DNA of 64,000 nucleotides from JANMJD01 sp963847945 (GCA_963847945.1 CAWKBX010000001.1:372001-436000), one strand, 5' to 3'; numbered from the stretch's first letter, positions 37,162-46,937 are shown. Numbers and translations are program-made. The notes: generated from the sequence alone by a model not told the origin.

Positions 37162-38074
37162 TTAGTCGGGGCGTGTCGCTTCATCGAGGAGCGCGTCGAA
37201 TGACGCTCCGTCGAACTCGGCGATGGCGCGGTCGTACTTCTCCATCCCCCACTCCCAGAAGTCGAATTCGAGGGTGCTCGTCGACGCCTGAATCGAGGCC
37301 CACAGCGTCCATCCGTACTTCGACATCAGCCCGAGGAGCCGGGCTCGGGCGACCTTGTGGCGTAGATGGACGCCGTAGTAGGCGGTGACGAGTTCGTCGA
37401 GTTGTTCGAGCGACAGGTTCGACTCGCTCCAGATGTTGCCGAGTTCGAAGCAGGCATCGTTGTTCCCGGCGTACTCGTAGTCGATCAGCCACATGCGGTC
37501 GCCGGCATCGATGAAGTTGGCCGCCAACAGGTCGTTGTTGCACGGTACGGTCCCCACGTCGCGCACCGCCAACGCGGTCTCCAACCGGGTGACCTGGGGT
37601 GTGAACGAGGTGTAGCGGTGGGGCAGTCGAAAGCCCCGCTGTTCGACAAATCTCCAGGTAGCCAGCCTGAATGCGGAACATGTTGAACTCGTTGACGAAC
37701 CGCGGACCCTCGTGCAACTGTCGAACCGCTGCGGCGGCGCGGGGAATGTTGGCCGAGTCCTGCAGGTCGGCCGCGGCGTAGGTGCGACCATCGACGAATC
37801 GAACCACCATCACGTGATCGTCGGGTAGATAGTCGATCACCTCGGGGGCGATGCCCGCCTCGGCCGCCGCCCGGGAGTTGGCGTACTCGGCATCGCGATT
37901 GATCGACAGCAGGTCGGAATCCTTCGACGAGATCCGGGCCACGAACCGGCCGTCAGGCGTGGTCACCTTGAGGTTGGTGTTGGTCAACCCACCCGTCAAC
38001 GCAACGACCTGGCGGGGGCGACCCCGCAAGGTCGGAACCTTGTCAAGCAACGTGTCGAACTCATCCCCCAACAT
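37162..38074 (-). CDS. choline/ethanolamine kinase-like (APH fold) phosphotransferase, one frameshift
   Basis: Small-molecule kinase of about 303 aa. The N-lobe has LTGGLTNTNLKVTTPDGRFV with the ATP-binding Gly-rich strand and RDAEYANSRAAAEAG. After an indel near 37655 the C-lobe continues with VPCNNDLLAANFI (catalytic Brenner-like loop, Asp present) and WLIDYEYAGNNDACFELGN (metal-binding Asp), as in choline kinases. It ends FDALLDEATRPD. TAATCT lies exactly 6 nt before the ATG. It stands between the desaturase and the cupin on the same strand with gaps of 35 and 16 nt. The alcohol substrate is unknown. Confidence 0.82.
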
Positions 38075-38109
38075 GGGGGGAGATTAGACCGCCGTGACGC
38101 CCGGCCGAC

Positions 38110-39057
38110 TCAGCCGACCGCGGCGAGGCGGCGTTCGGCGAGGCGCTTGGCGACCCGGCCGTTCTTGGCAACATGGGTGATGATCTTGTCGCGGGCCTTC
38201 TCGGCCTCGTCGTTGAGCCCGGTGATGTTCTCGATATTCCAGTGCCGCAGCACCAGCGGCTGGAGAATCTGGTCGTGGTGGCTCGACAGGTCGTAAATGC
38301 CGGCCTTGGCGATCGCCGCCGCGTGACGGGAGAAATCGATGATGCCCGCGCCGGGCATCTCGAAGTTGACGACCTCGTCGCACAGGGCGATCATCGCCTT
38401 GCTCGGGTCAAGTTCGAATGCGGCGGTCGACAGGTCGCGGTAGAACAGGTAGTGGCGATTCTCGTCGGCGGCGACGCGCATCATCACGTCGTATCCGGCC
38501 GGGTCGTTCAGCAGGGTGCCGGTATTGCGATGGGCGATGCGGGTGGCGAGTTCCTGCATGGCGACATAGAAAAACCCGTTGCACACGCTCTCGGGTTCGG
38601 GCACCTGACCACCGGAAACCTGGTGCATCCGGGCCCGCTCGAGGGCCACCGGGTCGATCGCCCTGGTGACCATGAGATAGCCGTAGATGACCATCGAGTG
38701 GCGGCCCTCTTCGGCCGTCCAGCGACGGGCCCAGGTGCCCCAAATGTCGTCGGCGCCGAACATCCGCTCGATCGTGCGGAAGTAGTACGGCAGGTTGTCT
38801 TCGGTCAACAGGTTGACGAGCAGAGCGCTGCGTACGGCGTCGGGAATGACCGCTCCACCAAGGTCGGCCTGCTCCTCGGCCCATGCCTCGCCAGCGGCAA
38901 ATGTGCGGCCGCGGTCGTAGGGAATGTGCTCGTGAGGGAACCACTCTTTGGCGGTTTCGGTATGGCGTTCGAGCAGGCGACCGGCCAGCGGTGCAAGCTC
39001 GCGGAGGATGGCGAGATCGTCGATGCCACCCAGCCTACCGCGCGGTAGGCCAGCCAA
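38110..39057 (-). CDS. acyl-ACP desaturase (ferritin-like diiron, DesA type)
   Basis: About 315-aa diiron enzyme introducing a double bond into acyl-ACP, of the type known from mycobacterial DesA proteins. Iron ligands are visible in LLTEDNLPYYFRTIERMFG (Glu), TAEEGRHSMVIYGY (ExxH), VAMQELATRIAHRN (Glu) and AADENRHYLFYRDL (ExxH). The homologous part begins at about IDDLAILRELAPLAGRLLER. No ATG or GTG is in frame there, so I place the start at TTG 39057. A TAGGCT box 7 nt before an ATC codon at 39024 hints at an unusual start. It is first in the run desaturase-kinase-cupin-P450. Confidence 0.86.
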   Translation of the reverse strand: MAGLPRGRLGGIDDLAILRELAPLAGRLLERHTETAKEWFPHEHIPYDRGRTFAAGEAWAEEQADLGGAVIPDAVRSALLVNLLTEDNLPYYFRTIERMFGADDIWGTWARRWTAEEGRHSMVIYGYLMVTRAIDPVALERARMHQVSGGQVPEPESVCNGFFYVAMQELATRIAHRNTGTLLNDPAGYDVMMRVAADENRHYLFYRDLSTAAFELDPSKAMIALCDEVVNFEMPGAGIIDFSRHAAAIAKAGIYDLSSHHDQILQPLVLRHWNIENITGLNDEAEKARDKIITHVAKNGRVAKRLAERRLAAVG

Positions 39058-39104
39058 CGTCGCAACACGACACGCGCCCGTCAGGGTTGTAGCCTCGCCC
39101 GCCG

Positions 39105-39740
39105 ATGAGCACGTCCAGCCCCCAACCGACCAGCCAGCAGCAAACCATCGTCACCCTCGATCTCGAAGGGGTGCTGGTTCCCGAGATCTGGATCGCCGTC
39201 GCCGAAAAGACCGGCATCGAAGCGTTGCGTCGTACGACGCGTGACGAGCCGAACTACGACACCCTGATGAAGTACCGCCTGGAGCTGCTCGACCAGCACG
39301 GGCTGACGATGTCGCTGATCAGCGACGTGATCGGGTCGCTGAGCCCGCTGCCCGGGGCGGCCGACTTCCTCGATCGGTTGCGGGCGGTGACCCAGGTGAT
39401 CATCCTGTCCGACACGTTCGAGCAGTTCGGCAGGCCGCTGATGGAGCATCTCGGCCGCCCGACGCTGCTCTGCCACCGACTGATCGTCGAGAACGACCGC
39501 ATCGTCGACTATTGCCTGCGGATGCCCGACCAGAAGCGTCACGCCGTGCAAGCGTTCCACGGGCTCAACTACCGCGTGGTGGCCGCCGGCGATTCGTACA
39601 ACGACACCGCGATGTTGGCCGAGGCCGACGCCGGATTCCTGTTCCACTCGCCACCGAATGTCCGCGCCGAGTTCCCCCAGTTCCCGGCGCTCGACACGTT
39701 CGACGAGCTGTTCGCCCACATCACCGAGGCCCTCGGCTGA
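39105..39740 (+). CDS. thrH: ThrH-type phosphoserine phosphatase / homoserine phosphotransferase
   Basis: 211-aa HAD-superfamily phosphatase. Motif I is VTLDLEGVLVPEIW with the nucleophile in DLEG, as in ThrH. The cap region follows with YDTLMKYRLELLDQHGLT. Motif II is VIILSDTFEQF, the Lys of motif III lies in DQKRHAV, and motif IV is AAGDSYNDTAML. These match the Pseudomonas ThrH bifunctional phosphoserine phosphatase rather than SerB. It would serve serine biosynthesis. The ATG at 39105 gives a polar 13-residue leader; TAGCCT lies 9 nt upstream. Divergent from the desaturase (47 nt between starts). Intact. Confidence 0.87.
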   Translation: MSTSSPQPTSQQQTIVTLDLEGVLVPEIWIAVAEKTGIEALRRTTRDEPNYDTLMKYRLELLDQHGLTMSLISDVIGSLSPLPGAADFLDRLRAVTQVIILSDTFEQFGRPLMEHLGRPTLLCHRLIVENDRIVDYCLRMPDQKRHAVQAFHGLNYRVVAAGDSYNDTAMLAEADAGFLFHSPPNVRAEFPQFPALDTFDELFAHITEALG

Positions 39741-39777
39741 GCCGGCACCCCATCAGTCGCACGATCCGCGGCGAGCG

Positions 39778-41041
39778 GTGACGACGGCCGCGATCCGCGG
39801 GCGGATCACCGGCGCGTACCCAGCCCTCGCCAAGCCGGCGTTCGCCCGCTACCTCGTCGGCCAGGTGCTGTCGGGATTCGGCACCTGGTTCCAGATCGTC
39901 GCCCAATCGCTGCTGATCCTCGACCTCTCCCAGAGCGGAGCGGCGCTCGGCATCGCCGCAGCGCTGCAGTACCTCCCCGTGCTGCTGCTTTCGCCGTACG
40001 CCGGGGTGATCACCGATCGGCGCTCCGCCCGGCACATCCTGCTGGTCACCAACTCGTTGGCGGCGGCAATGGCGACGATCTTGGGCACGGTCACCGCCAT
40101 GGGCCACGTGACTACCGGGTGGGTGTGGGCGATGGCCCCGGGGCTCGGTGTGGTGTTGGCGTTCGACCGGCCGGCGCAGGCGGCGATCATTGCCGAGTTG
40201 GTGCCGATCGAGGATCGCAGCACCGCCGAGCGCGCTGGCCAACGTGCAGAACGCGTCGGGTCGTCTCGTCGGCCCGGCCGTCGCCGGGGTGCTCTATGCC
40301 GGAGTCGGCCCGGCGTCGTGCTTTCTGCTGAATGCGGCGTCGTACCTGATCATCCTGGTCGCCCTGGTCAGAATCCGCCCCTCTGAGCTCATCGCTCGGC
40401 CACGCAAGCTGGCCACCGGAGCGCTGAGCGAACTACGCGCCGGGTTGGCCTATGTGCGTCGGGCCCCGGCGGTGCGGGCCCCGTTGGTCTGCGCGGCGGC
40501 GATGGGCGTGATGACGTTCAACTTCCTGACGGTGATTCCGGCGATGATCACCTTCACATTCCACGCCGGCGGTCGCGCCTTCGGGCTCTGTGAGGCGTTG
40601 AACGCGGGCGCGGCCGTGCTTGGCGGACTGTGGATCGCGCCTCGGCTCGGGAACCCGACGCGCCGTCACTTGGCGCTCGGCTGCGGCCTGTTCACCGTTG
40701 CCATGCTTGGCAACGCCCTGATGCCGACGCTCGTCTGGTTCGCCATCTGGATGCCGATCTTCGGCGTCTGCTTCATCATCTTCCAGTCGACGATCACAGC
40801 GCTGCTCCAGACCCGCAGCGAACCCGCCTACCTCGGGCGCGTGATGTCGCTCTACACCCTCGGCATCTTCGGGACCACGCCCCTCGGGGCTATCGGGACC
40901 GGCTGGTTGATCGACCAGTACTCGCCCCGGGTGGCGATGGGGGTCGGGGCGATCGCCACCCTTGGATCCGGGCTGTGGCTGTGGCTCGTCACTCCGGTCG
41001 AGGGCCCGCTGGTCGATCCTCCCGCCCTCGCGGTTCGGTGA
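39778..41041 (+). CDS. MFS transporter (enterobactin-exporter-like), one frameshift
   Basis: About 420-aa membrane transporter with twelve hydrophobic segments. The first is FARYLVGQVLSGFGTWFQIV, then YAGVITDRRSARHILLVTN shows the DRRxRR-like loop between helices 2 and 3. A one-base insertion near 40230 shifts LANVQNASGRLVGPAVAGVL and the rest. The second half contains RVMSLYTLGIFGTTPLGAIG. This pattern is that of the EntS/MFS_3 group, exporting siderophores, drugs or acyl compounds. GTG start at 39778, 37 nt after thrH. The substrate is unknown. Confidence 0.86.
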
Positions 41042-41060
41042 TCCCGCTACGGTAGGCAGC

Positions 41061-41942
41061 ATGCTCCCTGTCTCGCCGTTCGGCCGCACCGGCCATCTCT
41101 CCACCCGCGTCATCTTCGGGGCCGCGGCGCTCGGCGGCATGTCACAAGACCGGGCCGATCGAACGCTCGCAATGATCACCGAGGCGGGCGTCAATCACAT
41201 CGACACCGCGGCGTCGTACGGTGCCTCGGAAGACCGCTTGGCCCCGTGGCTCGCCACTCACCGGTCGTCGGTGTTCCTGGCGACCAAGACCGGCGAGCGC
41301 CGCGGCGACGCGGCACGGGCCGAACTGGAACGGTCGTTGGTGCGAATGGGCGTCGACCGCATCGACCTCATCCAACTGCACAACCTCGTCGAGCCCGACG
41401 AGTGGGAGGCGGCGTTTGCCCCCGGCGGTGCGGTCGACGCATTGAGCGCAGCGCGTGACGAAGGCCTGGTCAGCCATCTTGGGGTGACCGGTCACGGGGT
41501 GCGAATTCCGGGCATGCATCGCCGCAGTCTGGAACGGTTCGACTTTGCCTCGGTGCTGTTCCCGTACAACTACACGATGCTCGACCGACCCGACTACCGC
41601 GCCGATGTCGAGGTGCTGCTCGCGGTGTGTGCCGAGCGCGGCGTTGCGGTGCAGACGATCAAGTCGATCGCACGCGGCCGTTGGGCCGCCGACGACACCC
41701 GCCCACATTTCAGCTGGTATGAGCCGCTCACCGATGTCGACGCGATCGGCCGGGCGGTGCGCTACGTGCTCAGCAACGAGCAACTCTTCCTCAACAGCAC
41801 CAGCGATACCACGGTGCTCCCCCACGTGCTTGCCGCCGCGGCGCGGCCACTCAACGCCCCAGCCGACGACGAGATCCGCGCCGACACCGAGCAGTTCGGC
41901 ATCACCGCCCTGTTCGACGGTGACGCCCTCGAACGGATCTGA
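41061..41942 (+). CDS. aldo/keto reductase
   Basis: 293-aa NAD(P)H-dependent oxidoreductase with TIM-barrel fold. VNHIDTAASYGASEDRL carries catalytic Asp and Tyr, FLATKTGERRGDAARAELE the Lys, and DLIQLHNLVEPDEW has the HN of the active site (His then Asn). The C-terminal half lacks the classic long NADPH loop, as in the short ferredoxin-linked AKR subgroup. ATG 41061 is preceded by TACGGT 7 nt upstream, fitting a leaderless transcript. It follows the MFS gene by 19 nt. Its end overlaps the convergent thiolase-like gene by 41 bp. Intact. Confidence 0.88.
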   Translation: MLPVSPFGRTGHLSTRVIFGAAALGGMSQDRADRTLAMITEAGVNHIDTAASYGASEDRLAPWLATHRSSVFLATKTGERRGDAARAELERSLVRMGVDRIDLIQLHNLVEPDEWEAAFAPGGAVDALSAARDEGLVSHLGVTGHGVRIPGMHRRSLERFDFASVLFPYNYTMLDRPDYRADVEVLLAVCAERGVAVQTIKSIARGRWAADDTRPHFSWYEPLTDVDAIGRAVRYVLSNEQLFLNSTSDTTVLPHVLAAAARPLNAPADDEIRADTEQFGITALFDGDALERI

Positions 41943-43440
41943 GCTTGCTCCACGCGGCCGCGGGGCCTCCGAGCACCGCGACGTTGACCGGGACAGTCTC
42001 GCCGATCAACTCGCCGTCGAACGCGGCTGCCACCAACTCGGGGGCGCCTCGGGCCACGCACCTCTCCCCCGTCGGCGTCTCGGCAACGACGATCACCTCC
42101 CGACCATCGTCCGTGGCCACGACGGTCGCCGCCCGCACGATCGCCATCCCCCGATAGTCCACAACGGCGGCGACCGCCGCGGTCCGCTCGCCCGCCAGGG
42201 TGCCGAGGTCGGCGATCCGCGGAATGCCCGCGGGATCGCTCCCCCACACGGCCAGGCCCGGCTTGGTCAGCAGCCCGGAGACGTTGGTGACCAGGCCGCG
42301 GCCACCGTGCTCACGGAGCCGCCGAGCCATCGCCGCCGTCGACCACAGCGTCGAATGGTTGAACGGGCCTCCGGCAAATGGCATCCCGCCGGTGATCGTG
42401 TGAGTACCAGCCGGGTCGAGGCCCAGTTCCCGCTGTTGCACCCGCACGGCCGCCGGGAAACAGCTGTATAGATCGATGTGATCGAGTTCACTGACCGGCA
42501 CGCCCAGGTAGGTACCGGCGGCCTCCCCGAGCACATGCATGGCCGGCCAGCGATGCAACTCGCGGCGGTTCGACAGCGGTAGGGCGTGCGACGACTCCAG
42601 CGACACATGAGGAAAGATCCAGCGATCGGCGGCGATCCCCAACCGGCGGGCGGTGCCGGCCGCGCAGATCAGCAACGCCGTTGCTTGATCGAGGTTCCAC
42701 TGCGTGCTGTGAAACCGCCGGTATGGATGGGCCAGCAGCCGGTTGCCAAGCTCCGCGGACCGTAGGGCGGCCGCATCGCGCAGTGTGGCGAACGCCGACT
42801 CCGGATTCGCGACCGCCACTGCGTTCCAGCGGGCCCACAAATCGTCGATCTCGGTCTCCCACGCGGCGTTGGACAGCCCATCGGCGCGAGCGAGCGCACT
42901 GTCGATCAGGGCGTACTGCTGCACGGGCTCCCATACCTGGGCGGCGATCTCCGCGGCGTTGACGATCTCGCCGTGGGGTTGCAGCCGGGTCTCGGGCGGC
43001 TCGGTCCCATCGTCGGACACCGACCGGCCGACCACACCGCTGGCCGTCCCCCGCGCGGCCAGCCATCGGCGGGCTTCGACCCCCACGATCAGCCCGGCCT
43101 CGATCTCACCTTGGGCGACGCGGGCCAGAATCCGCGAGATCAACGTCTGCTGGGGGACACCGACATCGGCAATGACCACCGGGGCGACGATTCCCACACG
43201 CTCAGCAGCTGTATGGGCCGGATTGACGTCGGCCCAGCTTCCCCGGGGAATGGCGATCTCACCGATGGCGGCGACCATTCCCCGGCGACCGGCGGCGTCG
43301 GCGATGGCTCCCCGCATGGCCACTTCCAGCAGATCGGCGACGCCCGCGGATGCCCCGGTTGTGGCCACGCCGACGAGCACCGGCAACTCCATCAACGGCG
43401 CTGGCATCGCCGACGACCCAGGTAACGACGAGGTAGTCAC
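41902..43440 (-). CDS. thiolase-like (acetyl-CoA acetyltransferase family) protein
   Basis: About 512 aa with thiolase fold features: VADVGVPQQTLISRILARVA followed by GEIEAGLIVGVEARR, DHIDLYSCFPAAVRVQQREL, and GGMPFAGGPFNHSTLWSTAA, then VTNVSGLLTKPGLAVWG. The position normally holding the acyl-accepting Cys shows Gln-Thr, and the C-terminal CxG region is changed too. It belongs to the actinobacterial thiolase-like group annotated as acetyltransferase, whose activity is doubtful; a C-terminal OB-like extension follows. The start is GTG 43440 or ATG 43407. The last codons overlap the aldo/keto reductase. Intact. Confidence 0.78.
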   Translation of the reverse strand: MTTSSLPGSSAMPAPLMELPVLVGVATTGASAGVADLLEVAMRGAIADAAGRRGMVAAIGEIAIPRGSWADVNPAHTAAERVGIVAPVVIADVGVPQQTLISRILARVAQGEIEAGLIVGVEARRWLAARGTASGVVGRSVSDDGTEPPETRLQPHGEIVNAAEIAAQVWEPVQQYALIDSALARADGLSNAAWETEIDDLWARWNAVAVANPESAFATLRDAAALRSAELGNRLLAHPYRRFHSTQWNLDQATALLICAAGTARRLGIAADRWIFPHVSLESSHALPLSNRRELHRWPAMHVLGEAAGTYLGVPVSELDHIDLYSCFPAAVRVQQRELGLDPAGTHTITGGMPFAGGPFNHSTLWSTAAMARRLREHGGRGLVTNVSGLLTKPGLAVWGSDPAGIPRIADLGTLAGERTAAVAAVVDYRGMAIVRAATVVATDDGREVIVVAETPTGERCVARGAPELVAAAFDGELIGETVPVNVAVLGGPAAAWSKLRSVRGRHRRTGR

Positions 43441-43491
43441 CCGCCAATGTTGGCAGATCGCGATCAGCGGCAACCGGCTGGAAAACAAGTG

Positions 43492-43518
43492 ATGGCCAGG
43501 GCGCTTTGCCCTGGCCAT
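43492..43518 (-). terminator. intrinsic terminator after tRNA-Leu
   Basis: A perfect 11-bp stem (ATGGCCAGGGC with GCCCTGGCCAT) and a 5-nt loop, followed on the minus strand by a T-rich run (TTGTTTTCC). It lies 7 nt beyond the tRNA 3' end and is correctly oriented to stop its transcription. Confidence 0.85.
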
Positions 43519-43524
43519 CTGTCG

Positions 43525-43607
43525 TGTCGAAGGGGGGACTTGAACCCCCACGGGTATTCACCCACTACCACCTCAAGGTAGCGCGTCTGCCATTCCGCCA
43601 CTTCGAC
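43525..43607 (-). tRNA. tRNA-Leu (anticodon GAG)
   Basis: 83-nt class II tRNA. Acceptor stem GTCGAAG pairs with CTTCGAC. The D arm is TGGCGGAATGGCAGACGC, the anticodon arm is CTACCTTGAGGTGGTAG with anticodon GAG, there is a long variable arm, and the T arm contains GGTTCAAGTCC. No encoded CCA. A strong terminator follows. It matches the bacterial tRNA-Leu(GAG) pattern closely. Confidence 0.96.
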
Positions 43608-43661
43608 GTGGACGGCCTCACGATACCCGATGGGCAGCGATCGACCAACAGTGATTCGGGA

Positions 43662-43901
43662 CTACTGGGCGAGCAGCAGGCCCAGAGCGATGACCGTGAA
43701 GAACCACACAAGGGCCAACACCGTCGTGATCCGGTTGAGGTTGCGCTCGGCGGCCGTGGAGCCGAGCGCCGCGCCCGCTCCGCCACCGAACATGTCGGAC
43801 AAGCCTCCACCGCGCCCGCTGTGCAACAGCACGCCCCCGATCATCGCGAACAATGCTCCGACGTTGACAACCAGGGTGATGTAGAAGATGACCGTACGCA
43901 C
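43662..43901 (-). CDS. secG: preprotein translocase subunit SecG
   Basis: 79-aa membrane protein with two hydrophobic helices (FYITLVVNVGALFAMIGGVLL and ITTVLALVWFFTVIALGLLL) separated by the conserved loop HSGRGGGLSDMFGGGAGAA, diagnostic for SecG. Accessory subunit of SecYEG, assisting protein export. In many actinobacteria secG directly follows tpiA. Here tpiA is about 14.7 kb away on the same strand, with the two peptide importers, an aldehyde dehydrogenase and a toxin-antitoxin pair in between, so the block 43.9-58.6 kb looks like an insertion into a conserved neighbourhood. Confidence 0.95.
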   Translation of the reverse strand: MRTVIFYITLVVNVGALFAMIGGVLLHSGRGGGLSDMFGGGAGAALGSTAAERNLNRITTVLALVWFFTVIALGLLLAQ

Positions 43902-43963
43902 GGGTTGGCATGCTACCGGTCCGCAGGGTGATCAGTGAAGCACCACGCGAGACCAGCCCAGAA

Positions 43964-44995
43964 TCAGCCGGAAGTCGTCGAGACGGACGCCGCTACCGAC
44001 GGGAAATGGCACGCCACCGGATGCCCGAAACCTCGGTCGACCAGGGCAGGCTCCTCCTCGGCACACCGCGGCTGGGCGATCGGGCAACGTGTGCGGAAGC
44101 GGCACCCCGACGGCGGATTGACCGGTGAGGGCACGTCGCCGGTGAAGACCACCCGGCGCCGGGCCCGTTCACGAATCGGGTCGGGCACCGGAATCGGCCG
44201 ACAGCAGCGCCTGGGTGTACGGATGGGTGGGGCGGTCGTACACGTCTCGCGGGTCGGCGATCTCGACGATCTTGCCGAGGTACATCACCGCGACCCGGTC
44301 GGAGATGTGGCGGACCACCGACAGATCGTGGGCCACGAACACGTACGACAGCCCGAGGCGGTCCTGCAGGTCGTCGAGCAGGTTGATGACGCCCGCCTGC
44401 ACGCTGACGTCGAGCGCCGAGACCGGCTCGTCGAGCACGATCAGCTTCGGGTCGAGGGCGAGCGCCCGGGCGATGCCGATGCGTTGGCGCTGCCCGCCGG
44501 AGAACTCGTGCGGGTAGCGGTTGCCGTGCTCGGGGTTCAGGCCGACGAGGCCGAGCAGTTCGGCGACCCGACCCGTGGATGTCGTTCTTGTGGCCCGCCC
44601 TGCACCGCGAGCGGCTCGCCGATGATGCGCGTTGATCTGCCACCGAGGGTTGAGCGACGCGTACGGGTCTTGGAACACGATCTGCATCTCGCGTCGCAAC
44701 TGGCGCATCTCGGCCTTCGACTGGGCCGATGACATCGTGCCCGTCGAAAATCGACCGTGCCCGAGTCGGGCTCGATGCAGGCGCAGAATGGCGCGGGCCG
44801 TGGTGGACTTGCCGCAGCCGCTCTCGCCCACCAGGCCGAGCGTCTCGCCGCGCGTTGACGGTGAACTGACACGCCCGAGACGGCATCGACGGTGGCCACG
44901 GTGCGGCCGAAGAAGCCGCCCTTGATCGGGAAATCGCTTGACCAGGTCGGTGACCGCGAGGATCGGGCTCGCTCACACGACACGTCATCCGTCAC
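43964..44995 (-). CDS. oligopeptide ABC importer ATPase, DppF/OppF type (operon 1), frameshifted
   Basis: Second ATPase of the first peptide importer. Recognisable parts: FPIKGGFFGRTVATVDAVSG, VGESGCGKSTTARAIL (Walker A), MQIVFQDPYASLNPRWQI (Q-loop), YPHEFSGGQRQRIGIARALA (signature), LIVLDEPVSALDVSVQAG (Walker B), VAHDLSVVRH (switch His), and the DppF C-terminal GCRFRTRCPIA with iron-sulfur-like Cys. These fall in three frames with breaks near 44950, 44850, 44760, 44600 and 44170. The start GTG 44995 overlaps the preceding gene. The homologue in operon 2 is intact over its whole length. Confidence 0.83.
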
Positions 44996-46009
44996 CTCGG
45001 CGGCGAACAGCGCCGCGACATCGATGTCGAATCGATCTCGCTACGTCGATGACAGGCCGCGAGCGTGGTTGCCATGCTCGACCGGCAACAGCGTCGGTGT
45101 CTCGTGACGACAGACGATCGATGACCAGCGGGCAACGAGTCGAGAACGGGCACCCGGGCTGCATGTTGATGAGCGACGGCGTCGTGCCCTTGATCTGGCG
45201 AAGCGGCTTGACCGTCGCTGAGCTCGCGGCGGGAATCGCGCCGAGCAGCCCGATGGTGTACGGCATGCGCGGTCGGTAGAAGATGTCGTCGACACGGCCG
45301 ATCTCGACCGCCGCACCGGCGTACATCACCATCACCCGGTCGGCCATGCCGGCAACGACCCCGAGGTCGTGGGTGATCAGGATGATCGCGATGTTGGTGC
45401 GTTCCTTGATCTCCATCAGCGTCTCGAGGATCTGCGCCTGCACGGTGACGTCGAGCGCCGTGGTGGGCTCGTCGGCGATCAGCACGTTCGGGTTGTTGGC
45501 CATCGCCATGGCGATCATCACTCGTTGGCGCATACCGCCCGAGAACTCGTGGGGGTAGCTGTCGACCGCTGGTGCCGGCCTGCGGAATGCCGACCAGGTC
45601 GAGCAGCTCGATCGCCCGGCGCATGCGCATGCTTCTTGCTGACCGTCGTTGTGAGCCCGCACGGCCTCGGCGAGCTGCCAGCCGACCGTGTACACCGGGT
45701 TGAGCGAGGTCATCGGGTCCTGGAAGATCATGCCGATCTCGTTGCCGCGGAACTGCCGTCTGCCGCTTGCGACTGCAGGCCGACCAGCTCGTTGCCGTCG
45801 TAGAGGATCGGAGCCGTCGATGCGGGTGCTGCGCGGCAGCAGCCCCATCACCGCCATCGTTGGTGACCGACTTGCCCGATCCCGATTCGCCGACGATGCC
45901 GAGCACCTCGCCATGATCGACGGTGAACGAGACGTCGCGAACCGCGTGCACCGACACCGTCCTCGGTGGGGAACCGGACGTTGAGGTTCTTCACTTCGAG
46001 CAGCGCCAT
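44985..46009 (-). CDS. oligopeptide ABC importer ATPase, DppD/OppD type (operon 1), frameshifted
   Basis: First ATPase of the first peptide importer, starting MALLEVKNLNVRFPTEDGV. VHAVRDVSFTVDHGEVLGIV then GESGSGKSV (Walker A) is in a second frame. A third frame holds IGMIFQDPMTSLNPVYTVGW, YPHEFSGGMRQRVMIAMAMA, VLIADEPTTALDVTVQAQIL, ITHDLGVVAGMADRV and GCPFSTRCPL. At least five breaks (near 45960, 45860, 45770, 45640 and 45570). Substrate class, peptides, is from family and operon structure. The start lies 2 nt after the permease stop, the same spacing as in operon 2. Confidence 0.83.
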
Positions 46010-46011
46010 GG

Positions 46012-46937
46012 CTACGCCTTGATCCGGTTCTGCTTGGGGTCGAACGCGTCGCGCAGACCCGTCACCGATGAAGTTCACGCACAGGCAGATGATGACGATC
46101 GCCGCCGACGGGAACCAGAACAGCCACGGCCGCGTCTTGAACGCCGACAGGCCGTCTTGGATGAGGAAGCCCAGCGACACGTCGGGCGGTCGAACGCCGA
46201 GGCCGAGGAACGACAGCGCCGTCTCGATGAGGATGGCGCCGGCGATCGCCAGCGTGGCGGCGACGATGATCGGCCCGGCGAGGTTCGGGAGGATGTGCTG
46301 GAAGATGATCCGCCGGTCAGTCGCTCCGACGGCACGCGCCGCTTCGACGAACTCCTTCTCGCGCAGCGACAGGAACTCGGCGCGCACGATGCGGGCGAGC
46401 CCGGTCCAGCCGAACAGGCCGAGGATGACCGGGATGATGTACCACGGCGCACTCGGGTAGCCGACCGACACGACAGCGACGACGACGAGCAGCGGGATCG
46501 TGAGGACCAGGTCGGTGAAGCGCATGATGATCGCATCGATCCACGCCGCGGAAGTAGCCGGCGATGGCCCCGAGCGTGACGCCGATCGTGGTGACCAGAA
46601 ACGCGGCGATGCACGGCGATCTCGAGCGATCGCTGGGTGCCGCGCATGACACGGCCGAGACCGTCCTTGCCGAGGTCGTCGGTGCCGAACGGGTGGTCCC
46701 ACGACGGCGCCTTGCTCAGCGCGGTCTTGTCGCGGATCGTGAACGGCCACTCCCAGAAATGCGGGTAGATGAACACGAACAGCGTCAGAGCGATGAGCAC
46801 GACGCAGCGAGATCATCGCCGGGCGGTGACGCAGGAAGCGGCGCATGAATCGTTCGTCCACTGCGACCGTGCCGCGACGGTGAACTCACGCTCGAGTCGA
46901 CTTCTGGCGCGGTCGGATGCGGCGATACGTCAGTCAA
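46012..46937 (-). CDS. oligopeptide ABC importer permease, DppC type (operon 1), frameshifted
   Basis: Second membrane subunit. Recognisable: RRFLRHRPAMISL, LIALTLFVFIYPHFWEWPFT, HPFGTDDLGKDGLGRVMRG (the DppC GTDxxGRD-type motif), ITIPLLVVVAVVSVGYP-type helices, EFVEAARAVGATDRRIIFQH then ILPN (EAA loop for ATPase contact), and ETALSFLGLGVRPPDVSLGF. Ends INRIKA-like NRIKA. Breaks lie near 46870, 46805, 46620, 46550 and 46060. TTG 46937 overlaps the DppB stop and gives the expected N-terminus; ATG 46861 is further in. About 300 aa if joined. Confidence 0.8.

Noticed and set aside
44992..45957. Second, independent ATPase gene inside DppD of operon 1
   Set aside because: It is only the part of DppD displaced by indels; its Walker A region joins the other frames to give one protein.
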